Source of the DNA: Sinohyriopsis cumingii
Taxonomy: Eukaryota; Mollusca; Bivalvia; Unionida; Unionidae
Reading direction: 5' to 3'
Assembly (NCBI GenBank): GCA_028554795.2
Contig: CM068839.1
Span: 87,627,540 to 87,691,539, forward strand
Length of the DNA: 64,000 nt
Below are positions 24,650 to 38,516 of this stretch, in pieces. A program made the position numbers and the translations under genes. How positions within the stretch are numbered: the first letter of the stretch is position 1; each line of letters begins with the position of its first letter. The notes under the pieces are model-generated. The model ran no database searches and was not told the DNA's origin. It saw only the letters and a program-made list of their open reading frames with translations.

Positions 24650-25555
24650 AAAATGCAATTAAACATTTTATAATTTGATTGGTATTGAATGTTCTAGTTC
24701 GAGGTTATCAAAAGCAAATTACATGAAAGAACTGCACAATTCTGCAGGTGCCACATTTTACTTATATAAACACATGTACCATGGAAAAGGAAAAAAATAG
24801 CCAAATAGATTCATATATTACCAAAACATAATGCAAATAGACTTTTTTTAAATATAAATTATTACAAAAAGTGCACGTGTAAGATTTATAAATTCTTTGA
24901 TTGATCTTTTTTATTCTGGCTGTGTCATACAGCAGTTGGATATTTAAAATCAGTTATAATCCTTATTACTGCAGCATATATACTTGTTAATTATTCTGAC
25001 CAAGCATTATGCTATGAGAATTGCATTGCATAAATGGAAATATATTGTACTGCAAACCCACTTCCTCACATCCGACCCTGTTATCTGTTCAATGAATGTA
25101 TTCTACAAGTATGCTCAGTGGCATGAATATGTGTTTTCTCTGAAATGTTTCAAACTTAATGCAAAATAATGGTGAAAGACAAACGTTAATTCAAATAAAG
25201 CATCACACACACACGAATGCAACAAGTGTATACAGACAGGATGTCTTTCTTTGTCATACTATTTACACCGATAAATCAACAATAACTACTTAAAAGTGTT
25301 TTATTCAATTTTTAAATTCGGAAAAATGTGAGAAATACAATAAAACTCAAGAAATATTTATTTGTTGGTATTCCGCAGCGTGACAAATGGAACGTAACGC
25401 TCAGTGTAATTTCGACAATTTAGAACAAATGTTCATAACCGACAAAAAGATTTCAAAGAAACTATATATGTAATATTTACTGGTTCGATCTACAAGTAAA
25501 TAGCTGCAGGATTCAGCTAATGGTGTACATTTCAAAAGGGAAATGGGATGAAATT

Positions 25556-25851
25556 GTCTCGAAGTAATTGTAACCAAAGTGTACTAAAAGATTACATAGC
25601 TCGCCTCTTTGAAGTAATTATAAACAATGTAATAAACGAGTATGTATCTCAACAATTTGATGTAATTGTAACCAGAGTACTAAAGCCGAGTAAATATCTC
25701 AACTCGTTGAAGTAATTGTAACCAAAGTACAATAAATGATTACATAGCTCATCTCTTAGAGGTAATTGTAACTAGTCTAAGAAACTATTACATATCTCAG
25801 CTCTTCCAAGCAATTGTAAACAAAATGTAATAAATAACAGCTTAGATGACC
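25556..25851. repeat. Contracted minisatellite in A of unit 5 (6 copies)
   Basis: One 56-bp copy (copy 4) is missing: the end of copy 3, atctcaactcgttgaagt, runs directly into the body of copy 5, aattgtaaccaaagtac. The join lies inside the shared gaagtaattgtaac-type stretch, as expected for slippage or unequal exchange between neighbouring copies. Copy 6 carries agtctaagaaac. Confidence 0.93.
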
Positions 25852-25903
25852 TCTTCGATGCATTTAATAGTCTTCAGTTTACATAATAAAACTAATTATC
25901 ATG

Positions 25904-26480
25904 CAGGTCAAAGGTCTTGGTGAGGTCGATGAACATCATGTAGAGTGGTTGACCTTGCTCTGTGTTCTTCTCTTGGAGTTGTCGTATGGAAAATATCCTG
26001 TCTGTCGTCGACCTGCCTGCATTAAAGCCGCACTGGGATTCCAGGTGCACACTGTCCGCCAGCAACTGCAGCCTGTTGAATATAATGCGGGCATACACGT
26101 TGCCAACGATGCTCAGAAGCGAGATCAAGCGAGATCCCTCTGTAATTATTACAGTCACTGAGGTCGCCATTGTTTTTGTAAACGGTATCTCGCGCATGTC
26201 TTGGGGATCCGCTCCTTCCTCCCAGCAGAGACAAAGTAGCTCATGCAGTGGCTGAAGCAATGTTTGTTTCCCACGTTCGATAGCTTCGGGCGGGATGATG
26301 TCACTACCTGGTGCTTTGTCGTTTGGGAGGGAGTCGATTGCTTTGCTGAGCTCCTCTAAGGTGGGCACTTTGTCGAACTCATCCATGGTGGGCAGTTTTT
26401 ATGCTGCTAGGGGCCGCATCGGTGACTGACATTTCTTGGGAGTATAGCTCTAGGTAGTGTTCCACCCATCTGGCCATCTG
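25904..26480 (-). mobile_element. LINE ORF2 fragment A5
   Basis: It still has FIDLTKTFD, the last A copy with the catalytic aspartate of motif A. The variant gcatgtcttgggg appears here first among A copies and is shared with A6, A9, A10 and A11. Confidence 0.9.
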
Positions 26481-27296
26481 TCATACTTAATGCAAAATAA
26501 TGGTGAAAGACAAACGTTAATTCAAATAAAGCATCGCACACATACACACGAATGCAACAAGTGTATACAGACATGATGTCTTCCGTCGTCATACTATATA
26601 CACCGGCTAATCAACAATAACTACTTAAAAGTGTTTAATTCAATTTTTAAATTCACAAAAAATGTGAGAAATACAATAAAACTCAAGAAATCTTTATTTG
26701 TTGGTATTCCGCAGCGTAACAAATGGAACGTAACGCCCAGTGTAATTTCGACAATTTAGAACAAATCTTCATATGCGACAAAAAGATTTCAAAGAAACTA
26801 TATATGTAATCTTTACTGGTTCGATCTACAAGTAAATAACTCCAGGATTCAGTTTATGGTGTACATTTCAAAAGGGAAATGGGATGAAATTATCTCGAAG
26901 TAATTGTAAGCAAAGTGTACTAAAAGATTACATAGCTCGCCTCTTTGAAGTAATTATAAACAATGTAATAAACGAGTATGTATCTCAACTATTTGATGTA
27001 ATTGAAACCAGAGTATTAAAGCCGAGTAAATATCTCAACTCGTTGAAGTAACTGTATAACTGTAAAAAGAGTAATAAATAAGTATATATCTCAATTCTCT
27101 GAAGTAATTGTAACCAAAATACAATAAATGATTACATAGCTCATCTCTTCAAGGTAATTGTATCTAGTCTAATAAACTATTACATATCTCAGCTCTTCCA
27201 AGCAATTGTTAACAAAATGTAATAAATAACAGCTTAGATGACCTCTTCGATGCATTTAATAGTCTTCAGTTTACATAATAAAAACTAATTATCATG

Positions 27297-28359
27297 CAGG
27301 TCAATGGTCTTGGTGAGTTCAATGAACATCATGTAGAGTGGTTGACCTTGCTCTGTGTTCTTCTCTTGGAGTTGTCGTATGGAAAAGATCATGTCTGTCG
27401 TCGACCTGCCTGCTTTAAAGCCGCACTGGGATTCCAGGTGCACACGGTCCACCAGCAACTGCAGCCTGTTGAGTATAATGCGGGAATACACTTTGCCAAC
27501 GATGCTCCGAAGCGAGATCCCTCTGTAATTATTACAGTTACTGAGGTCGCCATTGTTTTTGTAAACGGTATCTCGCGCATATCTTGGAGGACCGCTCCTT
27601 TCCTCCCAGCAGAGACAAAGTAGCTCATGCAGCAGCTGAAGCAATGTTGGTTTCCCACGTTCGATAGCTTTGGGCGGGATGCTGTCACTACATGGTGCTT
27701 TGTCGTTTGGGACGGAGTCGATTGCTTTGTTGAGCTCCTCTAAGGTGGGCACTTTGTGGAGCTCCTCTATGGTGGGCAGTTTTTATGCTGTTAGGGCTGC
27801 ATCGGTGACTGACATTTCTTGGGAGCATAGCTCTGAGTAGTGTTCCACCCATCTGGCCATCTGTTGCTCGCAGTCAGTGATCTCCTCTCCCCTCAGAGAT
27901 TTCTGGCGGACGATCCCTTTCACCATAGGGTCTAGAGCCTTCTTGATATCACAGTACATACCTTGGATGTTTCCGGATTCGGCACTGCGCTGGAGTCCTT
28001 CACATAGTTGTTACCAGTACTCGTTCGCGCACTGTCTAGCGATGTGTTGGGTGTTGCTTCGAGCACTTCTGAGATCAGCAAGCATCCGTTCATTAGGGCA
28101 TTTTTTGTAAGCTTTGAAGGCTTTTCATTTGTCTTCGATTATTGGTTCTATCCTTGATAGATGTGCGCTGAAGTAGTGCCAAACGTGGCCATGGCTGTGC
28201 TGTAGATGACACCCTTCATGGCGCTCCACATGACTGTGGCATCGTGATCTGGCAGGTCTTGGAGTGCCTGGTCCAGGGCTAGTATGAGAATACAAGAGTA
28301 TATCACAATTATGCTCATGCAGCTCTGAGATTTTTTCAGAGACGTACGAAAATTCAATC
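27297..28359 (-). mobile_element. LINE ORF2 fragment B5
   Basis: B-type with agagacaaag (LLCLCW instead of LLYLCW), as in all later B copies. The linker has gcttcgagcacttctg near 28060, which is the C-type base at a site where other B copies have gcgcttctg. Confidence 0.9.
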
Positions 28360-29695
28360 AAAATCCAATTAAACATTTTATAATTTCATTTGTATTAAAT
28401 GTTCTAATTCGAGGTTATTAAAAGCTTATTACATGAATAAACTGCACAATTTTGCAGGTGCCACATTTTACTTAAATAAAAACAGACACCATGAAAAAGG
28501 AAAAATCAGCCAGATATATTCATATATTACCAAAACATAATGCAAATAGACTTTTTTTATATAAATTATTACAAAAAGTGCACATGTAAGATTTATAAAC
28601 TCTTTGGTTGATCTTTTTTATTCTGGCTGTGTCATACAGGAAATGTTTTTTAAACTAAACAGGCATTGGATGTTGAAAATCAATTATAATCCTTATTATT
28701 GCAGCATATATACTTGTCAATTATTCTGGCCAAGCATTATGCTATAAGAATTGCATTGCATAAATGGAAATATATTGTACTGCAAACCCACTTCCTCACA
28801 TCCGACCCTGTTATCTGTTCAGTGAATGTATTCTACAAGTATCCTCAATGGCATGAATATCGGTTTTCTTTGAAATGTTTCAAACTTAATGCAAAATAAC
28901 GGTGAAAGACAAACGTTAATTCAAATAAAGCATCACACACATACACACGAATGCAACAAGTGTATACAGACATGATGTCTTCCTTCGTCATACTATATAC
29001 ACCGGCTGATCAACAATAACTACTTAAAAGTGTTTTATTCAATTGTTAAATATGTAAAACATTTGAGAAATACAATAAAACCCAAGAAATTTGTATTTGT
29101 TGGTATTCCACAGCGTGACAAATGGAACGCAATTCCCAGTGTAATTTCGACAATTTAGAACAAATCTTCATAACCAACAAAAAGATTTCAAAGAAACTAT
29201 ATATGTAATCTTTACTGGTTCGATCTACAAGTAAATAGCTGCAGGATTCAGTTAATGGTGTACATTTCAAAAGGGAAATGGGATGAAAATGTCTCGAAGT
29301 AATTGTAACCAAAGTGTACTAAAAGATCACATAGCTCGCCTCTTTGAAGTAATTATAAACAATGTAATAAACAAGTACGTATCTCAACTATTTGATGTCA
29401 TTGAAACCAGAGTACTAAAGCCGAGTAAATATCTCAACTCGGTGAAGTAACTGTATAACTGTAACAAGAGTAATAAATGAGTATATACTTCAACTCTCTG
29501 AAGTAATTGTAACCAAAGTACAATAAATGATTACATAGCTCATCTCTTCAAGGTAATGGTAACTAGTCTAATAAACTATTACAAATCTCAGCTCTTCCAA
29601 GCAATTGTAAACAAAATGTAATAAATAACAGCTTAGATCACCTCTACGATGCATTCAATAGTCTTCAATTTACATAATGAAAACTAATTATCATG

Positions 29696-30782
29696 CAGGT
29701 CAAAGGTCTTGGTGATTTCGATGAACATCATGTAGAGTGGTTGACCTTGCTCTGTGTTCTTCTCTTGGAGTTGTCGTATGGAAAAGATCATGTCTGTCGT
29801 CGACCTGCCTGCTTTAAAGCCGCACTGGGATTCCAGGTGCACACGGTCCGCCAGCAACTGCAGCATGTTGAGTATAATGCGGGCATACACTTTGCCAACG
29901 ATGTTCAGAAGCGAGATCCCTCTGTAGTTATTACAGTCAATGAGGTCGCCATTGTTTTTGTAAACGGTATCTCGCGCATATCTTGGGGGACCGCTCCTTT
30001 CCTTCCAGCAGAGACAAAGTAGCTCATGCAGCGGCTGAAGCAATGTTGGTTTCCCACGTTCTATAGCTTTGGGCGGGATGCTGTCACTACCTGGTGCTTT
30101 GTCGTTTGGGTGGGAGTCGATTGCTTTGCTGAGCTCCTCTAAGGTGGGCACTTTGTCGAGCTCATCCATGGTGGGCAGTTTTTATGCTGCTAGGGGCCGC
30201 ATCGGTGACTAGCATATCCTGGGAGTATAGCTCTGAGTAGTGTTCCACCCATCTGGCCATCTGTTGCTCGCAGTCAGTGATCTCCTCTCCCCTCAGAGAT
30301 TTCCGGGGAACGGCCCCTTTCACCGTAGGGCCTAGAGCCTTCTTGATACCACAGTACATACCTTGGATGTTTCCGGACTCGGCACTGTGCTGGAGTCCTT
30401 CACATAGTTGTTACCAGTACTCGTTCGCGCACTGTCTAGCGATTGTGTTGGGTGTTGCTTCGAGCACTTCTGAGATCAGCAAGCGTCCGTCCATTAAGGC
30501 ATTTTTTGTAACGTTTGAAGGCTTTTCGTTTGTCTTCGATTATTGGTTCCATCCTTGATAGATGTGCGTTGAACCAGTCCTGGCTGGGCCGTTCCTTTTT
30601 GCCAAACATGGCCATGGCTGTGCTGTAGATTGCACCCTTCATGGCGTTCCACATAGCTGTGGCATCGTGGTCTGGCAGGTCCTGGAGTGTCTGGTCCAGG
30701 GCTAGTATGACAATACAAGAGTATATCACAATTCTACTAGTGCAGCTCTGAGATTGTTTCAGAGACGTACGACCATTCAATC
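29696..30782 (-). mobile_element. LINE ORF2 fragment C5, with one frame break undone
   Basis: A T run near 30501 is one base shorter than in other C copies, so the linker frame 30436-30780 reads on for 114 codons through KKCLNGRTLADLRSARSN before the next break. It also has private coding changes: GDLIDCNN, LLNIVGKV and NMLQLL. It belongs to the FIEITKTFD group. Confidence 0.9.
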
Positions 30783-31692
30783 AAAATGCAATTAAACATT
30801 TTATAATTTGATTGGTATTGAATGTTCTAGTTCGAGGTTATCAAAAGCAAATTACATGAAAGAACTGCACAATTCTGCAGGTGCCACATTTTACTTATAT
30901 AAACACATGTACCATGGAAAAGGAAAAAAATAGCCAAATAGATTCATATATTACCAAAACATAATGCAAATAGACTTTTTTTAAATATAAATTATTACAA
31001 AAAGTGCACGTGTAAGATTTATAAATTCTTTGATTGATCTTTTTTATTCTGGCTGTGTCATACAGCAGTTGGATATTTAAAATCAGTTATAATCCTTATT
31101 ACTGCAGCATATATACTTGTTAATTATTCTGACCAAGCATTATGCTATGAGAATTGCATTGCATAAATGGAAATATATTGTACTGCAAACCCACTTCCTC
31201 ACATCCGACCCTGTTATCCGTTCAATGAATGTGTTCTACAAGTATGCTCAGTGGCATGAATATGTGTTTTCTCTGAAATGTTTCAAACTTAATGCAAAAT
31301 AATGGTGAAAGACAAACGTTAATTCAAATAAAGCATCACACACATACACACGAATGCAACAAGTGTATACAGACAGGATGTCTTTCTTTGTCATACTATT
31401 TACACCGATAAATCAACAATAACTACTTAAAAGTGTTTTATTCAATTTTTAAATTCGGAAAAATGTGAGAAATACAATAAAACTCAAGAAATATTTATTT
31501 GTTGGTATTCCGCAGCGTGACAAATGGAACGTAACGCTCAGTGTAATTTCGACAATTTAGAACAAATGTTCATAACCGACAAAAAGATTTCAAAGAAACT
31601 ATATATGTAATCTTTACTGGTTCGATCTACAAGTAAATAGCTGCAGGATTCAGCTAATGGTGTACATTTCAAAAGGGAAATGGGATGAAATT

Positions 31693-31988
31693 GTCTCGAA
31701 GTAATTGTAACCAAAGTGTACTAAAAGATTACATAGCTCGCCTCTTTGAAGTAATTATAAACAATGTAATAAACGAGTATGTATCTCAACAATTTGATGT
31801 AATTGTAACCAGAGTACTAAAGCCGAGTAAATATCTCAACTCGTTGAAGTAATTGTAACCAAAGTACAATAAATGATTACATAGCTCATCTCTTAGAGGT
31901 AATTGTAACTAGTCTAAGAAACTATTACATATCTCAGCTCTTCCAAGCAATTGTAAACAAAATGTAATAAATAACAGCTTAGATGACC
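31693..31988. repeat. Contracted minisatellite in A of unit 6 (6 copies)
   Basis: It has the same 56-bp contraction at the same place as the neighbouring unit 5, and the same agtctaagaaac variant, so the two are probably copies of one event rather than independent losses. Confidence 0.93.
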
Positions 31989-32040
31989 TCTTCGATGCAT
32001 TTAATAGTCTTCAGTTTACATAATAAAACTAATTATCATG

Positions 32041-32617
32041 CAGGTCAAAGGTCTTGGTGATTTCGATGAACATCATGTAGAGTGGTTGACCTTGCTCTGT
32101 GTTCTTCTCTTGGAGTTGTCGTATGGAAAATATCCTGTCTATCGTCGACCTGCCTGCATTAAAGCCGCACTGGGATTCCAGGTGCACACTGTCCGCCAGC
32201 AACTGCAGCCTGTTGAATATAATGCGGGCATACACGTTGCCAACGATGCTCAGAAGCGAGATCAAGCGAGATCCCTCTGTAATTATTACAGTCACTGAGG
32301 TCGCCATTGTTTTTGTAAACGGTATCTCGCGCATGTCTTGGGGATCCGCTCCTTCCTCCCAGCAGAGACAAAGTAGCTCATGCAGTGGCTGAAGCAATGT
32401 TTGTTTCCCACGTTCGATAGCTTCGGGCGGGATGATGTCACTACCTGGTGCTTTGTCGTTTGGGAGGGAGTCGATTGCTTTGCTGAGCTCCTCTAAGGTG
32501 GGCACTTTGTCGAACTCATCCATGGTGGGCAGTTTTTATGCTGCTAGGGGCCGCATCGGTGACTGACATTTCTTGGGAGTATAGCTCTAGGTAGTGTTCC
32601 ACCCATCTGGCCATCTG
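32041..32617 (-). mobile_element. LINE ORF2 fragment A6, first A copy with FIEITKTFD
   Basis: The RT edge is now the gatttcgatg form, giving FIEITKTFD as in C4-C7, but the body is still A-type with the 10-bp duplication. The change is therefore a short patch, less than about 100 bp, at the fragment edge. GRSTID and gtctatcgtcg are shared with A9 and A10. Confidence 0.9.
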
Positions 32618-33433
32618 TCATACTTAATGCAAAATAATGGTGAAAGACAAACGTTAATTCAAATAAAGCATCGCACACATACACACGAATGCAACAAGTG
32701 TATACAGACATGATGTCTTCCGTCGTCATACTATATACACCGGCTAATCAACAATAACTACTTAAAAGTGTTTAATTCAATTTTTAAATTCACAAAAAAT
32801 GTGAGAAATACAATAAAACTCAAGAAATCTTTATTTGTTGGTATTCCGCAGCGTAACAAATGGAACGTAACGCCCAGTGTAATTTCGACAATTTAGAACA
32901 AATCTTCATATGCGACAAAAAGATTTCAAAGAAACTATATATGTAATCTTTACTGGTTCGATCTACAAGTAAATAACTCCAGGATTCAGTTTATGGTGTA
33001 CATTTCAAAAGGGAAATGGGATGAAATTATCTCGAAGTAATTGTAAGCAAAGTGTACTAAAAGATTACATAGCTCGCCTCTTTGAAGTAATTATAAACAA
33101 TGTAATAAACGAGTATGTATCTCAACTATTTGATGTAATTGAAACCAGAGTATTAAAGCCGAGTAAATATCTCAACTCGTTGAAGTAACTGTATAACTGT
33201 AAAAAGAGTAATAAATAAGTATATATCTCAATTCTCTGAAGTAATTGTAACCAAAATACAATAAATGATTACATAGCTCATCTCTTCAAGGTAATTGTAT
33301 CTAGTCTAATAAACTATTACATATCTCAGCTCTTCCAAGCAATTGTTAACAAAATGTAATAAATAACAGCTTAGATGACCTCTTCGATGCATTTAATAGT
33401 CTTCAGTTTACATAATAAAAACTAATTATCATG

Positions 33434-34496
33434 CAGGTCAATGGTCTTGGTGAGTTCAATGAACATCATGTAGAGTGGTTGACCTTGCTCTGTGTTCTTC
33501 TCTTGGAGTTGTCGTATGGAAAAGATCATGTCTGTCGTCGACCTGCCTGCTTTAAAGCCGCACTGGGATTCCAGGTGCACACGGTCCACCAGCAACTGCA
33601 GCCTGTTGAGTATAATGCGGGAATACACTTTGCCAACGATGCTCCGAAGCGAGATCCCTCTGTAATTATTACAGTTACTGAGGTCGCCATTGTTTTTGTA
33701 AACGGTATCTCGCGCATATCTTGGAGGACCGCTCCTTTCCTCCCAGCAGAGACAAAGTAGCTCATGCAGCAGCTGAAGCAATGTTGGTTTCCCACGTTCG
33801 ATAGCTTTGGGCGGGATGCTGTCACTACATGGTGCTTTGTCGTTTGGGACGGAGTCGATTGCTTTGTTGAGCTCCTCTAAGGTGGGCACTTTGTGGAGCT
33901 CCTCTATGGTGGGCAGTTTTTATGCTGTTAGGGCTGCATCGGTGACTGACATTTCTTGGGAGCATAGCTCTGAGTAGTGTTCCACCCATCTGGCCATCTG
34001 TTGCTCGCAGTCAGTGATCTCCTCTCCCCTCAGAGATTTCTGGCGGACGATCCCTTTCACCATAGGGTCTAGAGCCTTCTTGATATCACAGTACATACCT
34101 TGGATGTTTCCGGATTCGGCACTGCGCTGGAGTCCTTCACATAGTTGTTACCAGTACTCGTTCGCGCACTGTCTAGCGATGTGTTGGGTGTTGCTTCGAG
34201 CGCTTCTGAGATCAGCAAGCATCCGTTCATTAGGGCATTTTTTGTAAGCTTTGAAGGCTTTTCATTTGTCTTCGATTATTGGTTCTATCCTTGATAGATG
34301 TGCGCTGAACTAGTGCCAAACGTGGCCATGGCTGTGCTGTAGATGACACCCTTCATGGCGCTCCACATGACTGTGGCATCGTGATCTGGCAGGTCTTGGA
34401 GTGCCTGGTCCAGGGCTAGTATGAGAATACAAGAGTATATCACAATTATGCTCATGCAGCTCTGAGATTTTTTCAGAGACGTACGAAAATTCAATC
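33434..34496 (-). mobile_element. LINE ORF2 fragment B6
   Basis: From this copy onward B has gctgaactagtgcc (earlier gctgaagtagtgcc), which closes one linker frame at a TAG after HVWH. The RT-fingers product equals B5. Confidence 0.9.
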
Positions 34497-35832
34497 AAAA
34501 TCCAATTAAACATTTTATAATTTCATTTGTATTAAATGTTCTAATTCGAGGTTATTAAAAGCTTATTACATGAATAAACTGCACAATTTTGCAGGTGCCA
34601 CATTTTACTTAAATAAAAACAGACACCATGAAAAAGGAAAAATCAGCCAGATATATTCATATATTACCAAAACATAATGCAAATAGACTTTTTTTTATAT
34701 AAATTATTACAAAAAGTGCACATGTAAGATTTATAAATTCTTTGGTTGATCTTTTTTATTCTGGCTGTGTCATACAGGAAATGTTTTTTAAACTAAACAG
34801 GCATTGGATATTGAAAATCAATTATAATCCTTATTATTGCAGCATATATACTTGTCAATTATTCTGGCCAAGCATTATGCTATAAGAATTGCATTGCATA
34901 AATGGAAATATATTGTACTGCAAACCCACTTCCTCACATCCGACCCTGTTAGCTGTTCAATGAATGTATTCTACAAGTATCCTCAATGGCATGAATATCG
35001 GTTTTCTTTGAAATGTTTCAAACTTAATGCAAAATAACGGTGAAAGACAAACGTTAATTCAAATAAAGCATCACACACATACACACGAATGCAACAAGTG
35101 TATACAGACATGATGTCTTCCTTCGTCATACTATATACACCGGCTGATCAACAATAACTACTTAAAAGTGTTTTATTCAATTGTTAAATATGTAAAACAT
35201 TTGAGAAATACAATAAAACCCAAGAAATTTGTATTTGTTGGTATTCCACAGCGTGACAAATGGAACGTAATTCCCAGTGTAATTTCGACAATTTAGAACA
35301 AATCTTCATAACCAACAAAAAGATTTCAAAGAAACTATATATGTCATCTTTACTGGTTCGATCTACAAGTAAATAGCTGCAGGATTCAGTTAATGGTGTA
35401 CATTTCAAAAGGGAAATGGGATGAAAATGTCTCGAAGTAATTGTAACCAAAGTGTACTAAAAGATCACATAGCTCGCCTCTTTGAAGTAATTATAAACAA
35501 TGTAATAAACAAGTACGTATCTCAACTATTTGATGTCATTGAAACCAGAGTACTAAAGCCGAGTAAATATCTCAACTCGGTGAAGTAACTGTATAACTGT
35601 AACAAGAGTAATAAATGAGTATATACTCAACTCTCTGAAGTAATTGTAACCAAAGTACAATAAATGATTACATAGCTCATCTCTTCAAGGTAATGGTAAC
35701 TAGTCTAATAAACTATTACATATCTCAGCTCTTCCAAGCAATTGTAAACAAAATGTAATAAATAACAGCTTAGATCACCTCTACGATGCATTTAATAGTC
35801 TTCAATTTACATAATAAAAACTAATTATCATG

Positions 35833-36920
35833 CAGGTCAAAGGTCTTGGTGATTTCGATGAACATCATGTAGAGTGGTTGACCTTGCTCTGTGTTCTTCT
35901 CTTGGAGTTGTCGTATGGAAAAGATCATGTCTGTCGTCGACCTGCCTGCTTTAAAGCCGCACTGGGATTCCAGGTGCACACGGTCCGCCAGCAACTGCAG
36001 CCTGTTGAGTATAATGCGGGCATACACTTTGCCAACGATGCTCAGAAGCGAGATCCCTCTGTAGTTATTACAGTCACTGAGGTCGCCATTGTTTTTGTAA
36101 ACGGTATCTCGCGCATATCTTGGGGGACCGCTCCTTTCCTTCCAGCAGAGACAAAGTAGCTCATGCAGCGGCTGAAGCAATGTTGGTTTCCCACGTTCTA
36201 TAGCTTTGGGCGGGATGCTGTCACTACCTGGTGCTTTGTCGTTTGGGTGGGAGTCGATTGCTTTGCTGAGCTCCTCTAAGGTGGGCACTTTGTCGAGCTC
36301 ATCCATGGTGGGCAGTTTTTATGCTGCTAGGGGCCGCATCGGTGACTAGCATATCCTGGGAGTATAGCTCTGAGTAGTGTTCCACCCATCTGGCCATCTG
36401 TTGCTCACAGTCAGTGATCTCCTCTCCCCTCAGAGATTTCCGGGGAACGGCCCCTTTCACCGTAGGGCCTAGAGCCTTCTTGATACCACAGTACATACCT
36501 TGGATGTTTCCGGACTCGGCAGTGTGCTGGAGTCCTTCACATAGTTGTTACCAGTACTCGATCGCGCACTGTCTAGCGATTGTGTTGGGTGTTCCTTCGA
36601 GCACTTCTGAGATCAGCAAGCGTCCGTCCATTAAGGCATTTTTTTGTAACGTTTGAAGGCTTTTCGTTTGTCTTCGATTATTGGTTCCATCCTTGATAGA
36701 TGTGCGTTGAACCAGTCCTGGCTGGGCCGTTCCTTTTTGCCAAACATGGCCATGGCTGTGCTGTAGATTGCACCCTTCATGGCGTTCCACATGGCTGTGG
36801 CATCGTGGTCTGGCAGGTCCTGGAGTGTCTGGTCCAGGGCTAGTATGACAATACAAGAGTATATCACAATTCTACTAGTGCAGCTCTGAGATTGTTTCAG
36901 AGACGTACGACCATTCAATC
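35833..36920 (-). mobile_element. LINE ORF2 fragment C6
   Basis: It is in the FIEITKTFD group, with the spacer edge gatcacctctacgatgc as in C5. Linker marks are ggcagtgtgctgg, actcgatcgcgc (giving AIEYW) and the private cttcgagc-to-ccttcgagc change near 36592. Confidence 0.9.
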
Positions 36921-38230
36921 AAAATGCAATTAAACATTTTATAATTTGATTGGTATTGAATGTTCTAGTTCGAGGTTATCAAAAGCAAATTACATAAAAG
37001 AACTGCACAATTCTGCAGGTGCCACATTTTACTTATATAAACACATGTACCATGGAAAAGGAAAAAAATAGCCAAATAGATTCATATATTACCAAAACAT
37101 AATGCAAATAGACTTTTTTTAAATATAAATTATTACAAAAAGTGCACGTGTAAGATTTATAAATTCTTTGATTGATCTTTTTTATTCTGGCTGTGTCATA
37201 CAGCAGTTGGATATTTAAAATCAGTTATAATCCTTATTACTGCAGCATATATACTTGTTAATTATTCTGACCAAGCATTATGCTATGAGAATTGCATTGC
37301 ATAAATGGAAATATATTGTACTGCAAACCCACTTCCTCACATCCGACCCTGTTATCTGTTCAATGAATGTATTCTAAAAGTATTCTCAGTGGCATGAATA
37401 TGTGTTTTCTCTGAAATGTTTCAAACTTAATGCAAAATAATGGTGAAAGACAAACGTTAATTCAAATAAAGCATCACACACACACGAATGCAACAAGTGT
37501 ATACAGACAGGATGTCTTTCTTTGTCATACTATTTACACCGATAAATCAACAATAACTACTTAAAAGTGTTTTATTCAATTTTTAAATTCGGAAAAATGT
37601 GAGAAATACAATAAAACTCAAGAAATATTTATTTGTTGGTATTCCGCAGCGTGACAAATGGAACGTAACGCTCAGTGTAATTTCGACAATTTAGAACAAA
37701 TGTTCATAACCGACAAAAAGATTTCAAAGAAACTATATATGTAATCTTTACTGGTTCGATCTACAAGTAAATAGCTGTAGTATTCAGCTAATGGTGTACA
37801 TTTCAAAAGGGAAATGGGATGAAATTGTCTCGAAGTAATTGTAACCAAAGTGTACTAAAAGATTACATAGCTCGCCTCTTTGAAGTAATTATAAACAATG
37901 TAATAAACGAGTATGTATCTCAACAATTTGATGTAATTGTAACCAGAGTACTAAAGCCGAGTAAATATCTCAACTCGTTGAAGCAACTGTATAACTGTAA
38001 CAAGAGTAATAAATGAGTATATATCTCAACTCTCTGAAGTAATTGTAACCAAAGTACAATAAATGATTACATAGCTCATCTCTTAGAGGTAATTGTAACT
38101 AGTCTAATAAACTATTACATATCTCAGCTCTTCCAAGCAATTGTAAACAAAATGTAATAAATAACAGCTTAGATGACCTCTTCGATGCATTTAATAGTCT
38201 TCAGTTTACATAATAAAACTAATTATCATG

Positions 38231-38516
38231 CAGGTCAAAGGTCTTGGTGATTTCGATGAACATCATGTAGAGTGGTTGACCTTGCTCTGTGTTCTTCTCT
38301 TGGAGTTGTCGTATGGAAAAGATCATGTCTGTCGTCGACCTGCCTGCTTTAAAGCCGCACTGGGATTCCAGGTGCACACGGTCCGCCAGCAACTGCAGCC
38401 TGTTGAGTATAATGCGGGCATACACTTTGCCAACGATGCTCAGAAGCGAGATCCCTCTGTAGTTATTACAGTCACTGAGGTCGCCATTGTTTTTGTAAAC
38501 GGTATCTCGCGCATAC
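38231..38516 (-). mobile_element. Chimeric LINE segment in A position of unit 7 (C-type)
   Basis: Flanking spacer and minisatellite are A-type (ttacataataaaactaatt), but this RT segment is C4-type: aaaagatcatgtctg, acacggtccgcc, tcagaagcgagatccctctg without the A-specific 10-bp duplication, and tgtagttattacag. It stops abruptly at about 38516, in the codons for ARD, and runs into B-type sequence. The product from 38425 down keeps FIEITKTFD. Confidence 0.9.

Larger units (their letters stand above)
18585..24779. repeat. Higher-order unit 4
   Basis: A 18585-20349, B 20350-22354, C 22355-24779. Minisatellite blocks are at 19365-19716, 20757-21108 and 23157-23508. Length is 6195. It is the last unit with the A-spacer variant ctatctttg. 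C is the first of four consecutive C monomers (units 4-7) with a changed LINE edge: gatcacttctaaaatgc followed by the gatttcgatg form. The C spacer first shows gttcagtgaatg here. B has the C-type cataaccaac form, as in unit 2. Confidence 0.97.
24780..30912. repeat. Higher-order unit 5, 62 bp short
   Basis: A about 24780-26484, B about 26485-28489, C 28490-30912. Minisatellite blocks are at 25556-25851 (one copy missing), 26892-27243 and 29291-29642. The 62-bp shortfall is fully explained: 56 bp from the missing minisatellite copy, 4 bp in the CA tract near 25205, 1 bp in the T run of the C spacer near 28551, and 1 bp in the T run of the C LINE near 30501. The variant agtctaagaaac in A is shared with unit 6 only. 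Confidence 0.97.
30913..37050. repeat. Higher-order unit 6, 57 bp short
   Basis: A about 30913-32621, B about 32622-34626, C 34627-37050. Minisatellite blocks are at 31693-31988 (one copy missing), 33029-33380 and 35429-35779. Length loss is 56 bp in the A minisatellite plus 1 bp in the C minisatellite (tatactcaac). The A spacer carries the unit-1 variants atccgttc and gaatgtgttc. A now has the gatttcgatg LINE edge. C carries ggcagtgtgctgg and actcgatcgcgc, both shared with unit 9. Confidence 0.97.
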
